A stretch of 13,460 nt of DNA. It comes from CAZHCG01 sp046484285 (GTDB lineage Bacteria > Myxococcota_A > Polyangia > JAAYKL01). The DNA is taken from contig JAWOBP010000225.1 of the NCBI GenBank assembly GCA_046484285.1, positions 1 to 13,460 of the forward strand, read 5' to 3'. The translations under genes and the position numbers were made by a program. Of the stretch, positions 7,301 to 13,253 are shown one piece after another. Numbering within the stretch: the stretch's first letter is position 1; each line of letters opens with the position of its first letter. The notes beneath the pieces are model-generated. The model saw only the letters and a list, made by a program, of their open reading frames with translations. It was not told where the DNA came from and searched no databases.

Positions 7301-8491
7301 ATGCGCATCTTACTGACCAGCTCGCGCATGCCGTTCGCCGTCGACGAGATCCGCAAGCTCGGCCGACGCGGTCACTCGGTCGTCGCCGCCGACACCTTCA
7401 GGCTGGCGCCGGGCAACCATTCCTCGCTGGCGGTCGACTCGCTCAGGCTCCCGCCGCCTCGTTTCGATCCGCGCCGTTTCGTCGAGGATCTGTCCGCCGC
7501 CGCCGAGCTTCACGAAATCGAGCTGCTGCTGCCCACCTTCGAGGAGATCTTCTACCTCGCGCGCCATCGCTCCCTGCTGCCGGACGGCTGCTCGCTTTTC
7601 GCCGCCGACTTCGAGACTCTGGATCTGCTGCACAACAAGCTTTGCTTCGTCGAGCTGGCCGACGAAATCGGTCTGCCGACGCCGCCGACGATCGAGGCCC
7701 GTGACGCCGACGCGCTGCGCCGCGCCACGAAACGCTTCGATCGCTGGGTGGCCCGCGCGGTCTACTCTCGCGGGGCCGTCGACGTGCTGACACACGAGGG
7801 AGCGATCGCCGGCGATCTGAGCCTGGAGGACTGCGAGCCGGACGACCGCAACCCGTGGATCGTCCAACCGTTCGTGGACGGCAGTCGACTCTGTAGCTAC
7901 AGCCTGGCGCGCGAGGGACGCGTCACCGCGCACTGCACCTACGAGCATCCTCACACGATCGAGGGCGGAGGAGGAATCAGCTTCCGCTCGGTTGAATCGG
8001 CGGAATCGCTCTCACTGGTCGAACGCCTGGTCGAACGTACGGGCTACACCGGCCAGCTCGGTCTCGACCTGATCCGGTCCGAAAACGGACCCGTGCTCAT
8101 CGAATGCAACCCGCGCGCCACCGACGGCGTGGTGCTGATGACCGACGAGGAGTTCGACTCGGGCCTGTGCCCGGGCACGGACGACGAGCCGCTGCTGGTG
8201 CCGCCCGGCCGCGAGCGCCAGATCTCGGTCGGACTGCTGCGCGAGCTGGTCTTCAACTTCGGCGACGTGTTGACCAGCCCGGGCGAGCTGCGAGACGCCC
8301 TTTCGCAGCTGGTGGACGTTCCCAGCGTCTACCTCTCGCGCGACGACCCGGCCCCGGCGCTGGCGCTGCCGCTGTCCTACTCGCACGTGTTTGGCTACCG
8401 GCTCTACGAGCGGCGCAATGTCCGCAGCCGATCGTCGATCATGGGCGCCTACCTTTACGACGTCAGCTGGAACGGGGATCCGATTCCGTGA
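7301..8491 (+). CDS. ATP-grasp domain enzyme (carboxylate-amine ligase-like)
   Basis: This 396-residue protein has the layout of a single-chain ATP-grasp ligase. An N-terminal Rossmann-like part starts MRILLTSSRMPFAVD and includes ELLLPTFEEIFYLA (74-87). A 'HNK' element (111-113) opens the ATP-grasp fold, WIVQPFVDG (186-194) forms the nucleotide-binding strand, and IECNPRATDG (267-276) holds the Mg-binding Glu268 and Asn270. Such enzymes activate a carboxylate as acyl phosphate and join it to an amine or other nucleophile; the substrates cannot be told from sequence. The relatives I would expect are uncharacterised 'carbamoyl-phosphate synthase large-subunit-like' ATP-grasp proteins. ATG 7301 was preferred over TTG 7295 because the fold begins at once with MRILL. 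The stop overlaps the following GTG start (GTGA), so the enzyme is made together with a patatin-like hydrolase. Confidence 0.8.
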   Translation: MRILLTSSRMPFAVDEIRKLGRRGHSVVAADTFRLAPGNHSSLAVDSLRLPPPRFDPRRFVEDLSAAAELHEIELLLPTFEEIFYLARHRSLLPDGCSLFAADFETLDLLHNKLCFVELADEIGLPTPPTIEARDADALRRATKRFDRWVARAVYSRGAVDVLTHEGAIAGDLSLEDCEPDDRNPWIVQPFVDGSRLCSYSLAREGRVTAHCTYEHPHTIEGGGGISFRSVESAESLSLVERLVERTGYTGQLGLDLIRSENGPVLIECNPRATDGVVLMTDEEFDSGLCPGTDDEPLLVPPGRERQISVGLLRELVFNFGDVLTSPGELRDALSQLVDVPSVYLSRDDPAPALALPLSYSHVFGYRLYERRNVRSRSSIMGAYLYDVSWNGDPIP

Positions 8492-9516
8492 GCGGCGTCA
8501 AGCACGATCGCTGCCGAGGCGGGGACGAGCCTCGGATCGCCCTGGTGCTGGGAGCCGGAGGTCCGGTGGGCCACGCCTTCCACGCCGGCTCGCTGGCCGC
8601 TCTGGAGGACGTTATCGGCTGGGACCCGCGGCGCGCCGACGTGCTGATGGGCACCTCGGCAGGGGCCGAGGTGGCGGCTCTGCTGCGCGCCGGGCTGGAG
8701 GCCGCCGACCTTCCGGCTCGGATCGCGGGAGAGCCCCTCAGCCCCAAAGGAACGGAATCTGCGGCCAACTACCTGCGGCCGGACCACGGGCCGTTTCCCT
8801 TTCATCTCTATCGCCCGCTGGCAAAGAGCCTTCCCGTCTGGCTGGGCGACCGGCTGTGGCGTCGCCGCCGCGTGCCCGGTCCCCTGCTGGCAGCCCTGCT
8901 GCCGCTGGGAGAGGTGGATCTGACCGGACAGGAGCTCGGCTTCACGCGGATGTTTCCCGGCGGCTGGCCCAAGAAAAATTTGTGGCTGGTTTCGATGCGA
9001 GTCGGGGACGGGCGACGCGTAGTGCTCGGCCGGGGCGAAACGCCGCGGCCGAAGGTGGGCGAGGCCGTGACGGCTTCCGGCGCTCTTCCCGGGGTCAACC
9101 CGCCGGTGGAGATCGACGGCTCCCTCTACGTGGACGGCGGCCTGCGATCGGCGACCAACCTGGACCTGCTTCTGGACGAGCGGGAGGGACCGCCGCCCGA
9201 GCGCGTGCTGGTCAGCTCGCCGTTGACCTGTGCGCCGCGCCTGACTCCGAGCTCCTGGATTCGACCGGCCCGCCTGTTGCTTGCGCACCGGCTGGCGGTT
9301 GAGATTCGAGCACTGCGACGCCGGGGAATCCCGGTCCACGTGCTGCAGCCTTCCGGCGCCGTGCTGTCGGCAATGGGAATCAACCCCTTCTCGGTGGAGA
9401 GGATGGAGAAAGTCGCCCGGGCCGCACGGCGGGCCACCGGACGGGCGCTGCGACGCGCCGGACGAGGCTCGATGGCTCAGCTCGAGAACGCCCTGACCGC
9501 CTCCTCGCAGCGATAG
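8488..9516 (+). CDS. Patatin-like phospholipase family protein (canonical motifs)
   Basis: The 342-residue product has the full patatin signature: glycine-rich oxyanion loop LGAGGPVG (21-28), nucleophile Ser57 in GTSAG (55-59) and Asp216 in DGG (216-218). It is expected to hydrolyse acyl esters, probably of phospholipids. There is no signal peptide; the basic segment at 122-130 (RLWRRRRVP) and the basic C-terminal region (about 308-335) could touch membrane surfaces. GTG 8488 was chosen because it overlaps the ATP-grasp stop (GTGA) and sits about 20 residues before the oxyanion loop, as usual; the frame is open further upstream only as overlap with the ATP-grasp gene. It differs clearly from the patatin at 4594-5478 in both length and oxyanion loop, so the two are not recent duplicates. 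Physiological substrate unknown. Confidence 0.88.
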   Translation: MSGVKHDRCRGGDEPRIALVLGAGGPVGHAFHAGSLAALEDVIGWDPRRADVLMGTSAGAEVAALLRAGLEAADLPARIAGEPLSPKGTESAANYLRPDHGPFPFHLYRPLAKSLPVWLGDRLWRRRRVPGPLLAALLPLGEVDLTGQELGFTRMFPGGWPKKNLWLVSMRVGDGRRVVLGRGETPRPKVGEAVTASGALPGVNPPVEIDGSLYVDGGLRSATNLDLLLDEREGPPPERVLVSSPLTCAPRLTPSSWIRPARLLLAHRLAVEIRALRRRGIPVHVLQPSGAVLSAMGINPFSVERMEKVARAARRATGRALRRAGRGSMAQLENALTASSQR

Positions 9517-9543
9517 GCCAGAAACCTCCCATCTTTTCGCATC

Positions 9544-9572
9544 GCTGCCCAAGAGATCGCGGCAGCAGTTTT
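9544..9572 (+). terminator. Putative intrinsic terminator of the ATP-grasp/patatin unit
   Basis: GCTGCC (9544-9549) and GGCAGC (9561-9566) form a 6-bp stem with an 11-base loop, followed two bases later by TTTT (9569-9572). It lies 28 bases after the patatin stop. The short stem and T-run make it a modest candidate. Confidence 0.4.
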
Positions 9573-9573
9573 C

Positions 9574-9592
9574 AGCCGAAGCCTAATCGGCT
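9574..9592 (+). other. Short hairpin upstream of pyrBI
   Basis: AGCCGA (9574-9579) and TCGGCT (9587-9592) are a perfect 6-bp inverted repeat with a 7-base loop, just after the putative terminator and just before a TATGTA element (9593 region) that might be a weak -10 box. It could be an operator or a second terminator stem; no function can be fixed from sequence. Confidence 0.25.
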
Positions 9593-9601
9593 ATGTATGG
9601 C

Positions 9602-9638
9602 CCTCGGGTAACGGGTCTTCGACCTTTTGCGCGCGAGG
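9602..9638 (+). promoter_or_regulatory. Possible stem masking the pyrBI ribosome binding site
   Basis: CCTCG (9602-9606) can pair with CGAGG (9634-9638), which overlaps the Shine-Dalgarno GAGGAG (9635-9640) of pyrBI. If formed, it would reduce initiation. pyrBI genes are often controlled in their leaders by pyrimidine supply, but no PyrR-type anti-terminator is evident here. Confidence 0.2.
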
Positions 9639-9644
9639 AGTGCC

Positions 9645-11141
9645 ATGCCTTTCGTCCAGCGTGATCTGACCGACATCCATCGCTTCACCCGAGACGAGAT
9701 CGTGTACGTGCTCGACATCGCCGAGCGGATTAAGCGGGCCCTCGTCGAGAAAGACGTCGCGGCCTATCGGCTGGCCGGCGAGCGCGACCTGCTGGCCGCC
9801 CTGCTCTTCTACGAAAACTCGACCCGGACCCGCACCAGCTTCGAGATCGCGGCGATGCGGCTCGGGATGCGCACCACCGGCTTCTCCGGCACCGAGGGCA
9901 CCTCGGTCAAGAAGGGCGAGTCGCTGCGCCACACGCTCGACATGTACGAGGCCTACCAGTGCGACGCGGTGATCATGCGCCACCCGCTGGACGGATCGGC
10001 CCGTTTCGCGGCCGAGCACCTGGGCGTTCCGGTCTTCAACGCCGGCGACGGCAAGCACGAGCACCCGACCCAGACGCTGCTCGACCTGTTCACGATCCGC
10101 GAACACCTCGGCCGGCTGGACGAGATCGACGTGGGCCTGGCCGGCGATCTCAAGTACGGTCGCACCGTGCACTCGCTGGTGATCGCGCTGGCCAAGTTCA
10201 AAGGCGTGCGCGTGCACCTCTTCTCCCACGAGGCGCTGGCGCTGCCCGAGGCGTTCCTCTCCCACCTGCGCGAGCACGGCGTGGAGACGACCGCCCACGA
10301 CGACATGGGCGAAATGGCCAGGAAGGTGGACGTGCTCTACCAGACGCGCATCCAAAAAGAGCGGATGCCCGATCTCGGCGAGTTCGAAAAGGCCAAGGAG
10401 ATGTCGTCGTTCACCGCCGAGATGATCGAGGGCACGCGCGAGCGGTTCGGCCTGCTGCACCCGCTCCCGGTGGACAAGGAGGCCCCCTCGATCGAAACGT
10501 GCGTCGATCCCCACCCCAAGGCGCTTTACAAGCGCCAGGCCGGCAACGGCGTTCCGACCCGCCTCGCCGAGCTGGCGCTGTCGCTGGGGCTCGTCGGCGA
10601 CGGCTTCTCCGGCGATCACTGGGAGCCGCCCGAACTGCCCGAGGAGTTCTTCGAGGAGCGCGAGATCGTGGACAAGCCGCCGCGCCAGGACGTCTCGATT
10701 CGCCCCATCCGGCGCAACGGGGTCGTGATCGACCACATGGCTCCCTACCGCGAGGATCTGCTGGTCAAGCTGCTGGGCGTCCGCGAGCGGCGCGACATCT
10801 ACCGCGCCGCGACGGTCAAGTCGCTGCGCCGCCCCGGCTCGGTCAAGGGCATGCTGATGATCGAGGAGCGCGAGCTGAGCGACGACGAGCTGCGCACGAT
10901 CGCCGCGGTCTCGCCCGGCTGCACGGTCAACTTCATCCGCGAGGCCAAGGTGACGCGCAAGCTGCGCACCTACCTGCCGGGACGGATCTGCAACGTGGAA
11001 GGCATGGTCTGCACCAACAAGGGCTGCATCACCCGGCCCGAGCACCTCGAGGGCGTGCGCCCCACGATGATCAAGGCCGGAGACCGCGCCGTGCGCTGCT
11101 ACTACTGCGACAACCTGATGCAAGAGGTCGTCTTCGAGTAG
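9645..11141 (+). CDS. pyrBI: Aspartate carbamoyltransferase, fused catalytic and regulatory chains
   Basis: This 498-residue cytoplasmic enzyme makes N-carbamoyl-aspartate from carbamoyl phosphate and aspartate, the committed step of pyrimidine synthesis. Catalytic part (1 to about 330): carbamoyl-phosphate loop STRTRTSFE (59-67), active-site loop SVKKGES (87-93), HPTQ (140-143), GDLKYGRTVHSL (167-178) and HPLP (272-275). Regulatory part (about 350-498): PyrI-like start RNGVVIDHM (357-365), the segment SPGCTVNFI (423-431), and four zinc ligands in CTNKGC (456-461) and CYYC (485-488), as in E. coli PyrI. Most bacteria encode PyrB and PyrI separately; single-chain fusions are known in Thermotoga maritima and treponemes, so allosteric control by nucleotides is likely. 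GAGGAG ends 4 bases before ATG 9645, which was preferred over the upstream TTG. It stands alone, with no other pyr gene in view. Confidence 0.96.
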   Translation: MPFVQRDLTDIHRFTRDEIVYVLDIAERIKRALVEKDVAAYRLAGERDLLAALLFYENSTRTRTSFEIAAMRLGMRTTGFSGTEGTSVKKGESLRHTLDMYEAYQCDAVIMRHPLDGSARFAAEHLGVPVFNAGDGKHEHPTQTLLDLFTIREHLGRLDEIDVGLAGDLKYGRTVHSLVIALAKFKGVRVHLFSHEALALPEAFLSHLREHGVETTAHDDMGEMARKVDVLYQTRIQKERMPDLGEFEKAKEMSSFTAEMIEGTRERFGLLHPLPVDKEAPSIETCVDPHPKALYKRQAGNGVPTRLAELALSLGLVGDGFSGDHWEPPELPEEFFEEREIVDKPPRQDVSIRPIRRNGVVIDHMAPYREDLLVKLLGVRERRDIYRAATVKSLRRPGSVKGMLMIEERELSDDELRTIAAVSPGCTVNFIREAKVTRKLRTYLPGRICNVEGMVCTNKGCITRPEHLEGVRPTMIKAGDRAVRCYYCDNLMQEVVFE

Positions 11142-11266
11142 CGATCCGCAAGAATTCGAGCCTGGAAGCAACTCGTTCTGTCCATCTTTGGCAAGACCGC
11201 GCTTTGTAATCTCGAATCCGCGCCCAATGACTCATCCAAAAGAATCCCTCAGCGTCGCAGCTTCGA

Positions 11267-11276
11267 GCTTGCAAGC
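11267..11276. repeat. 10-bp perfect palindrome
   Basis: GCTTGCAAGC is identical to its reverse complement. The overlapping AGCT-TCG-AGCT (11259-11269) adds a second dyad. It lies about 28 bases before the -35 element at 11304 and could be a regulator site, or chance. Confidence 0.3.
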
Positions 11277-11303
11277 GAACGTAGGCAAATAAGCAAAAAA
11301 CAC

Positions 11304-11332
11304 TTGACACGCGAAAGACACGCGATGAAAAT
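11304..11332 (+). promoter_or_regulatory. Putative strong promoter with exact TTGACA
   Basis: An exact TTGACA (11304-11309) is followed after 17 bases by GAAAAT (11327-11332, 4 of 6). The start would be near 11339. It is the best -35 element in the window and faces the small reading frames at 11494-11711 and the lipoprotein genes beyond. Confidence 0.5.
11306..11325 (+). repeat. Tandem 9-bp direct repeat inside the promoter (operator-like)
   Basis: GACACGCGA occurs twice (11306-11314 and 11317-11325) separated by AA, giving an 11-bp period, about one helical turn. The first copy overlaps the -35 element and the second fills the spacer. This arrangement suits a regulator binding as two subunits side by side on the promoter. 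Confidence 0.5.
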
Positions 11333-11493
11333 TTTGACCGGAGGGGCGCTTGTCTCACGCTGAAAGCATCCTTTCGGTCCCACGCTCTCGCGGCACCTGT
11401 CCAGCTTCTCGCCCGAGCGGATTGCGCCAAGAAAACCGCGGCGTCCCGAGCGGACGCACCTGCACACCGCAGGAGGGAACACCGTGGCCGCTG

Positions 11494-11592
11494 ATGTCGT
11501 TCTCTCCCTTCGTCACGCAGCACGGGGGCCTGGGGTACCTGGGCGGCTCGTACGGGCTCGGGATCTGGCTGCGCGGGCCGTGGTCGCTGTGA
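11494..11592 (+). CDS. Candidate small Gly/Leu/Trp-rich peptide (32 residues)
   Basis: The frame encodes a 32-residue peptide rich in Gly, Leu, Tyr and Trp (HGGLGYLGGSYGLGIWLRG at 10-28). Nearly all its codons end in G or C (31 of 32 by my count), like the real genes here, whereas the competing frame from GTG 11484 has only about 58 percent. The bias is lost upstream of about 11470 in the same frame, so this does not look like the tail of a long gene. AGGAGG (11471-11476) is 17 bases from ATG 11494, rather far, and is better placed for GTG 11484; this is the main doubt. The stop overlaps the next ATG (TGATG). Function unknown; a small membrane-active peptide is a guess. Confidence 0.35.
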   Translation: MSFSPFVTQHGGLGYLGGSYGLGIWLRGPWSL

Positions 11593-11711
11593 TGCGGGTC
11601 CTGCCGGTCTGCCTCGCCTGTCTGGCCGCTGCCGGCTGCGCCGTGGGACTGATACCCGGACGAAGAAAGTTGCACGGCGTCGCTCTTGCCCGTGAGGCGC
11701 GCTGGTCTTAA
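11592..11711 (+). CDS. Candidate mini-lipoprotein (39 residues)
   Basis: The predicted product opens with a lipoprotein-type signal: MRVLPVCLACLAAAGC, with Cys16 after AAG as the possible lipidated residue. The mature part would be only 24 residues and basic (GRRKLHG). Its first 18 codons show the local G/C third-position bias but the remainder does not, so it may be a short lysis- or entericidin-like lipoprotein or a decayed start of a longer one. The ATG overlaps the stop of the 32-residue frame (TGATG), suggesting coupling. The same frame is open back to GTG 11484, which has a well-spaced AGGAGG; that would give a 75-residue protein in which the signal would be internal. Confidence 0.35.
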   Translation: MRVLPVCLACLAAAGCAVGLIPGRRKLHGVALAREARWS

Positions 11712-11714
11712 TAT
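11686..11714 (+). promoter_or_regulatory. Putative promoter of the lipoprotein pair
   Basis: TTGCCC (11686-11691) and TAATAT (11709-11714) are 17 bases apart, each 4 of 6 to consensus. The -10 box ends 7 bases before ATG 11722, again consistent with a leaderless or nearly leaderless message, although GGGG (11717-11720) might act as a weak ribosome site. Confidence 0.35.
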
Positions 11715-11721
11715 CCGGGGC

Positions 11722-12204
11722 ATGAAGACGACATCAGGCAAGATTGGTATCGGTCCGCTGCTCGCGGTGCTGCTGCTGGCCGCGCCGCTCGGCTGCGGCG
11801 GCACCCAGGGGCCGAGTCAGGGCAACTACATCGAGCCGATCATGCTCGAGGGCTGCGCTTCGGCGACGGGCGAGCTGCCGGCCGACCAGCGCAGCCTGGC
11901 GGCGATGGTCGCGGCTCTGCACGCCTCGCGCTTCCAGATCCACCAGGTCAGCCCGGTGGAGTTCCAGGTCTACACCGAGTTCCGCGAGCTGCGCGGCGGC
12001 ATCACCGCGGCCTGGGCGGCGCAGATCTACTCTGACGGCTCCGCGCAGCTCTCCCTGCCCGAGACGATGCCGATGCAGGACGCCCGAGCGCTGGACTACC
12101 TGCGACGGCTGGGGACGAAGATCGGACGCTACTTCGACAAGTACAAGTGCGCGCCGGTCGATCGGCTGCGCGCAGCGTCGGCCAAGGGAGGATATCCGTT
12201 CTGA
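11722..12204 (+). CDS. Hypothetical lipoprotein
   Basis: The 160-residue product begins with a positively charged then hydrophobic signal and the lipobox-like PLGC (Cys25), so it is probably a membrane-anchored lipoprotein. The mature part contains Cys45 and Cys143, which could form a disulfide, and a compact alpha/beta-looking core (FQIHQVSPVEFQVYTEF at 71-87; LDYLRRLGTKIGRYFDKYK at 124-142). I do not recognise the family. ATG 11722 gives the complete signal; upstream starts in the same frame only add a non-signal leader. Its stop overlaps the start of the next lipoprotein gene by one base (TGATG), so the two are probably translated together and may work as a pair in the envelope. Confidence 0.7.
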   Translation: MKTTSGKIGIGPLLAVLLLAAPLGCGGTQGPSQGNYIEPIMLEGCASATGELPADQRSLAAMVAALHASRFQIHQVSPVEFQVYTEFRELRGGITAAWAAQIYSDGSAQLSLPETMPMQDARALDYLRRLGTKIGRYFDKYKCAPVDRLRAASAKGGYPF

Positions 12205-13064
12205 TGAAAGGCGCGGAGCTGTTCTTTTCACGACTGGCGTGCGTTACAGCGCTATTGGTTTCGCTCTTCGGCTGCGGCGACGGGCGGGAAACCGATCCGG
12301 CCGTGCGGAAGGCCGCCGAAGAGGACTCGGGAAAGCTGCTCGAAGAGGGATATCAATTGAAAAAGACCGGCCACAACGCGGCAGCTCTCGAGCGTTTCGA
12401 CAAGGCCTGCCAGATCCTGGCCGAGACGGTCGGCAGCGAGGACTTTCTCTACGCCTCCTGCCTCGACGACAAGGCGATGATACTGATCCGCACCGGCCGC
12501 TACGACGAGGCGCGAGCGATATACGAACGCGGTCGCGAGATACTGAAAAAGCGACCCCAGGCCGACCCTCGCCTCGCGCTGGGAGTGGCTCGCCGGCTGC
12601 GCCTGCTGGACAACCTCGAAAAGCGCGGGGTCAAATGCTCCGAGCCGGCCGAGCCGCCGCCGAGCCCCGAGCTGCCGTACTTCCCGGATCCGGCGGTAGT
12701 CCAGAGCGCGCTGGGAACGCTCGCCGACCAGCTGCGCGACTGCGACGAGGGCAACCCGCACACGGTCACCGTGATGGTCTGGCTGACCGGCGAGGGCAAA
12801 CCGATCATGATCGAGGCGCGGGGAAAGCACGACGGAACACCGGTGGGCAACTGCCTGGTGGGCAAGCTCGAGAAGCTGGTTCCGTCGCTGGAAATCCCCC
12901 GCTTTCGGGCGTGCTTCCGGCCGTTCACCTACCCGTACGTGGTCGGAGACGTGCGCGTTCCGATCGAAGAGCGGGCCGTGCTCGAGCTCCCAAAGAAGAA
13001 AAAGACCAAGAAAAATGCCTCAATTCCCCGGTCAACAAAGCAAGAGCCGGGCGCTACACCCTGA
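12204..13064 (+). CDS. TPR lipoprotein with AgmX/PglI-like C-terminal domain
   Basis: This 286-residue protein starts with a lipoprotein signal ending SLFGC (Cys24). Two tetratricopeptide-like helical hairpins follow (about 42-75, LLEEGYQLKKTGHNAAALERF; and about 83-117, DKAMILIRTGRYDEARAIYERG), normally protein-binding modules. A Pro-rich hinge (149-163) leads to a domain at about 166-250 with the pattern 'VTVMVWLTGEGKP...NCLVGKLEKL...FRPFTYPYVV'. This resembles the C-terminal domain of myxobacterial AgmX/PglI gliding-motility proteins (TonB-like fold). The tail is Lys-rich. ATG 12204 overlaps the upstream stop, with GGGAGG at 12186-12191; an earlier start in the frame would put the signal inside the protein. 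A role in an envelope assembly is inferred. Cys145, 180, 217 and 237 may pair. Confidence 0.7.
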   Translation: MKGAELFFSRLACVTALLVSLFGCGDGRETDPAVRKAAEEDSGKLLEEGYQLKKTGHNAAALERFDKACQILAETVGSEDFLYASCLDDKAMILIRTGRYDEARAIYERGREILKKRPQADPRLALGVARRLRLLDNLEKRGVKCSEPAEPPPSPELPYFPDPAVVQSALGTLADQLRDCDEGNPHTVTVMVWLTGEGKPIMIEARGKHDGTPVGNCLVGKLEKLVPSLEIPRFRACFRPFTYPYVVGDVRVPIEERAVLELPKKKKTKKNASIPRSTKQEPGATP

Positions 13065-13142
13065 ACCCCTCCGGTCGTCAGAAAACCTCACAGCGCGGAT
13101 GGCTCTGTGATCAGCTACGGCTGGTGATCTTGCTTTCGGACG

Positions 13143-13177
13143 CCGTCCCGGGTGAATGTGGTGGGGGACGGTCTTCT
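13143..13177 (+). terminator. Possible terminator hairpin between convergent genes
   Basis: CCGTCCC (13143-13149) and GGGACGG (13165-13171) form a 7-bp stem with a 15-base loop, followed by TCTTCT. It lies between the + strand lipoprotein operon and the minus-strand RCC1 gene. The loop is large and the T-run impure. Confidence 0.3.
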
Positions 13178-13253
13178 CGGCCGCTGCATGATCTCCTCGA
13201 CGCTCTCAGCCCAGGCTCGTTTTGCGCGCGCAGCTGGCAGCGGGGGATGGGGA

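Larger units (their letters stand above)
11142..11493 (+). other. Long intergenic region with promoter and repeats, no clear gene
   Basis: This stretch is more AT-rich than its surroundings up to about 11340. Candidate frames across it have mixed third positions and no protein-like pattern. It holds a palindrome (11267-11276), a promoter with tandem repeats (11304-11332), a small hairpin GCGTCC/GGACGC (11441-11457) and a strong AGGAGG at 11471-11476. The part from about 11340 to 11480 would be a long untranslated leader if the promoter is real. I recognise no riboswitch, tRNA or standard small RNA, and no clear pyrBI terminator. Confidence 0.6.

Noticed and set aside
6043..7704. A 553-codon + strand frame crossing the vWA, 184-residue and ATP-grasp genes
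   Set aside because: Arg/Pro-rich nonsense composition and overlap with three better-supported genes.
9591..11171. A 526-codon open frame on the minus strand opposite pyrBI
   Set aside because: It mirrors the G/C third-position pattern of pyrBI, has a low-complexity His/Asp/Val/Gly-rich composition and no recognisable motif; a typical antisense shadow in GC-rich DNA.
11484..11591. GTG 11484 start giving a 75-residue protein through to 11711
   Set aside because: Well-spaced AGGAGG, but only about 58 percent G/C third positions and an internal signal peptide; kept as an alternative, not as the main call.
11142..11721. tRNA, tmRNA, SRP RNA, RNase P RNA or known riboswitch in the long gap
   Set aside because: None of the conserved cores of these RNAs could be found by eye on either strand.
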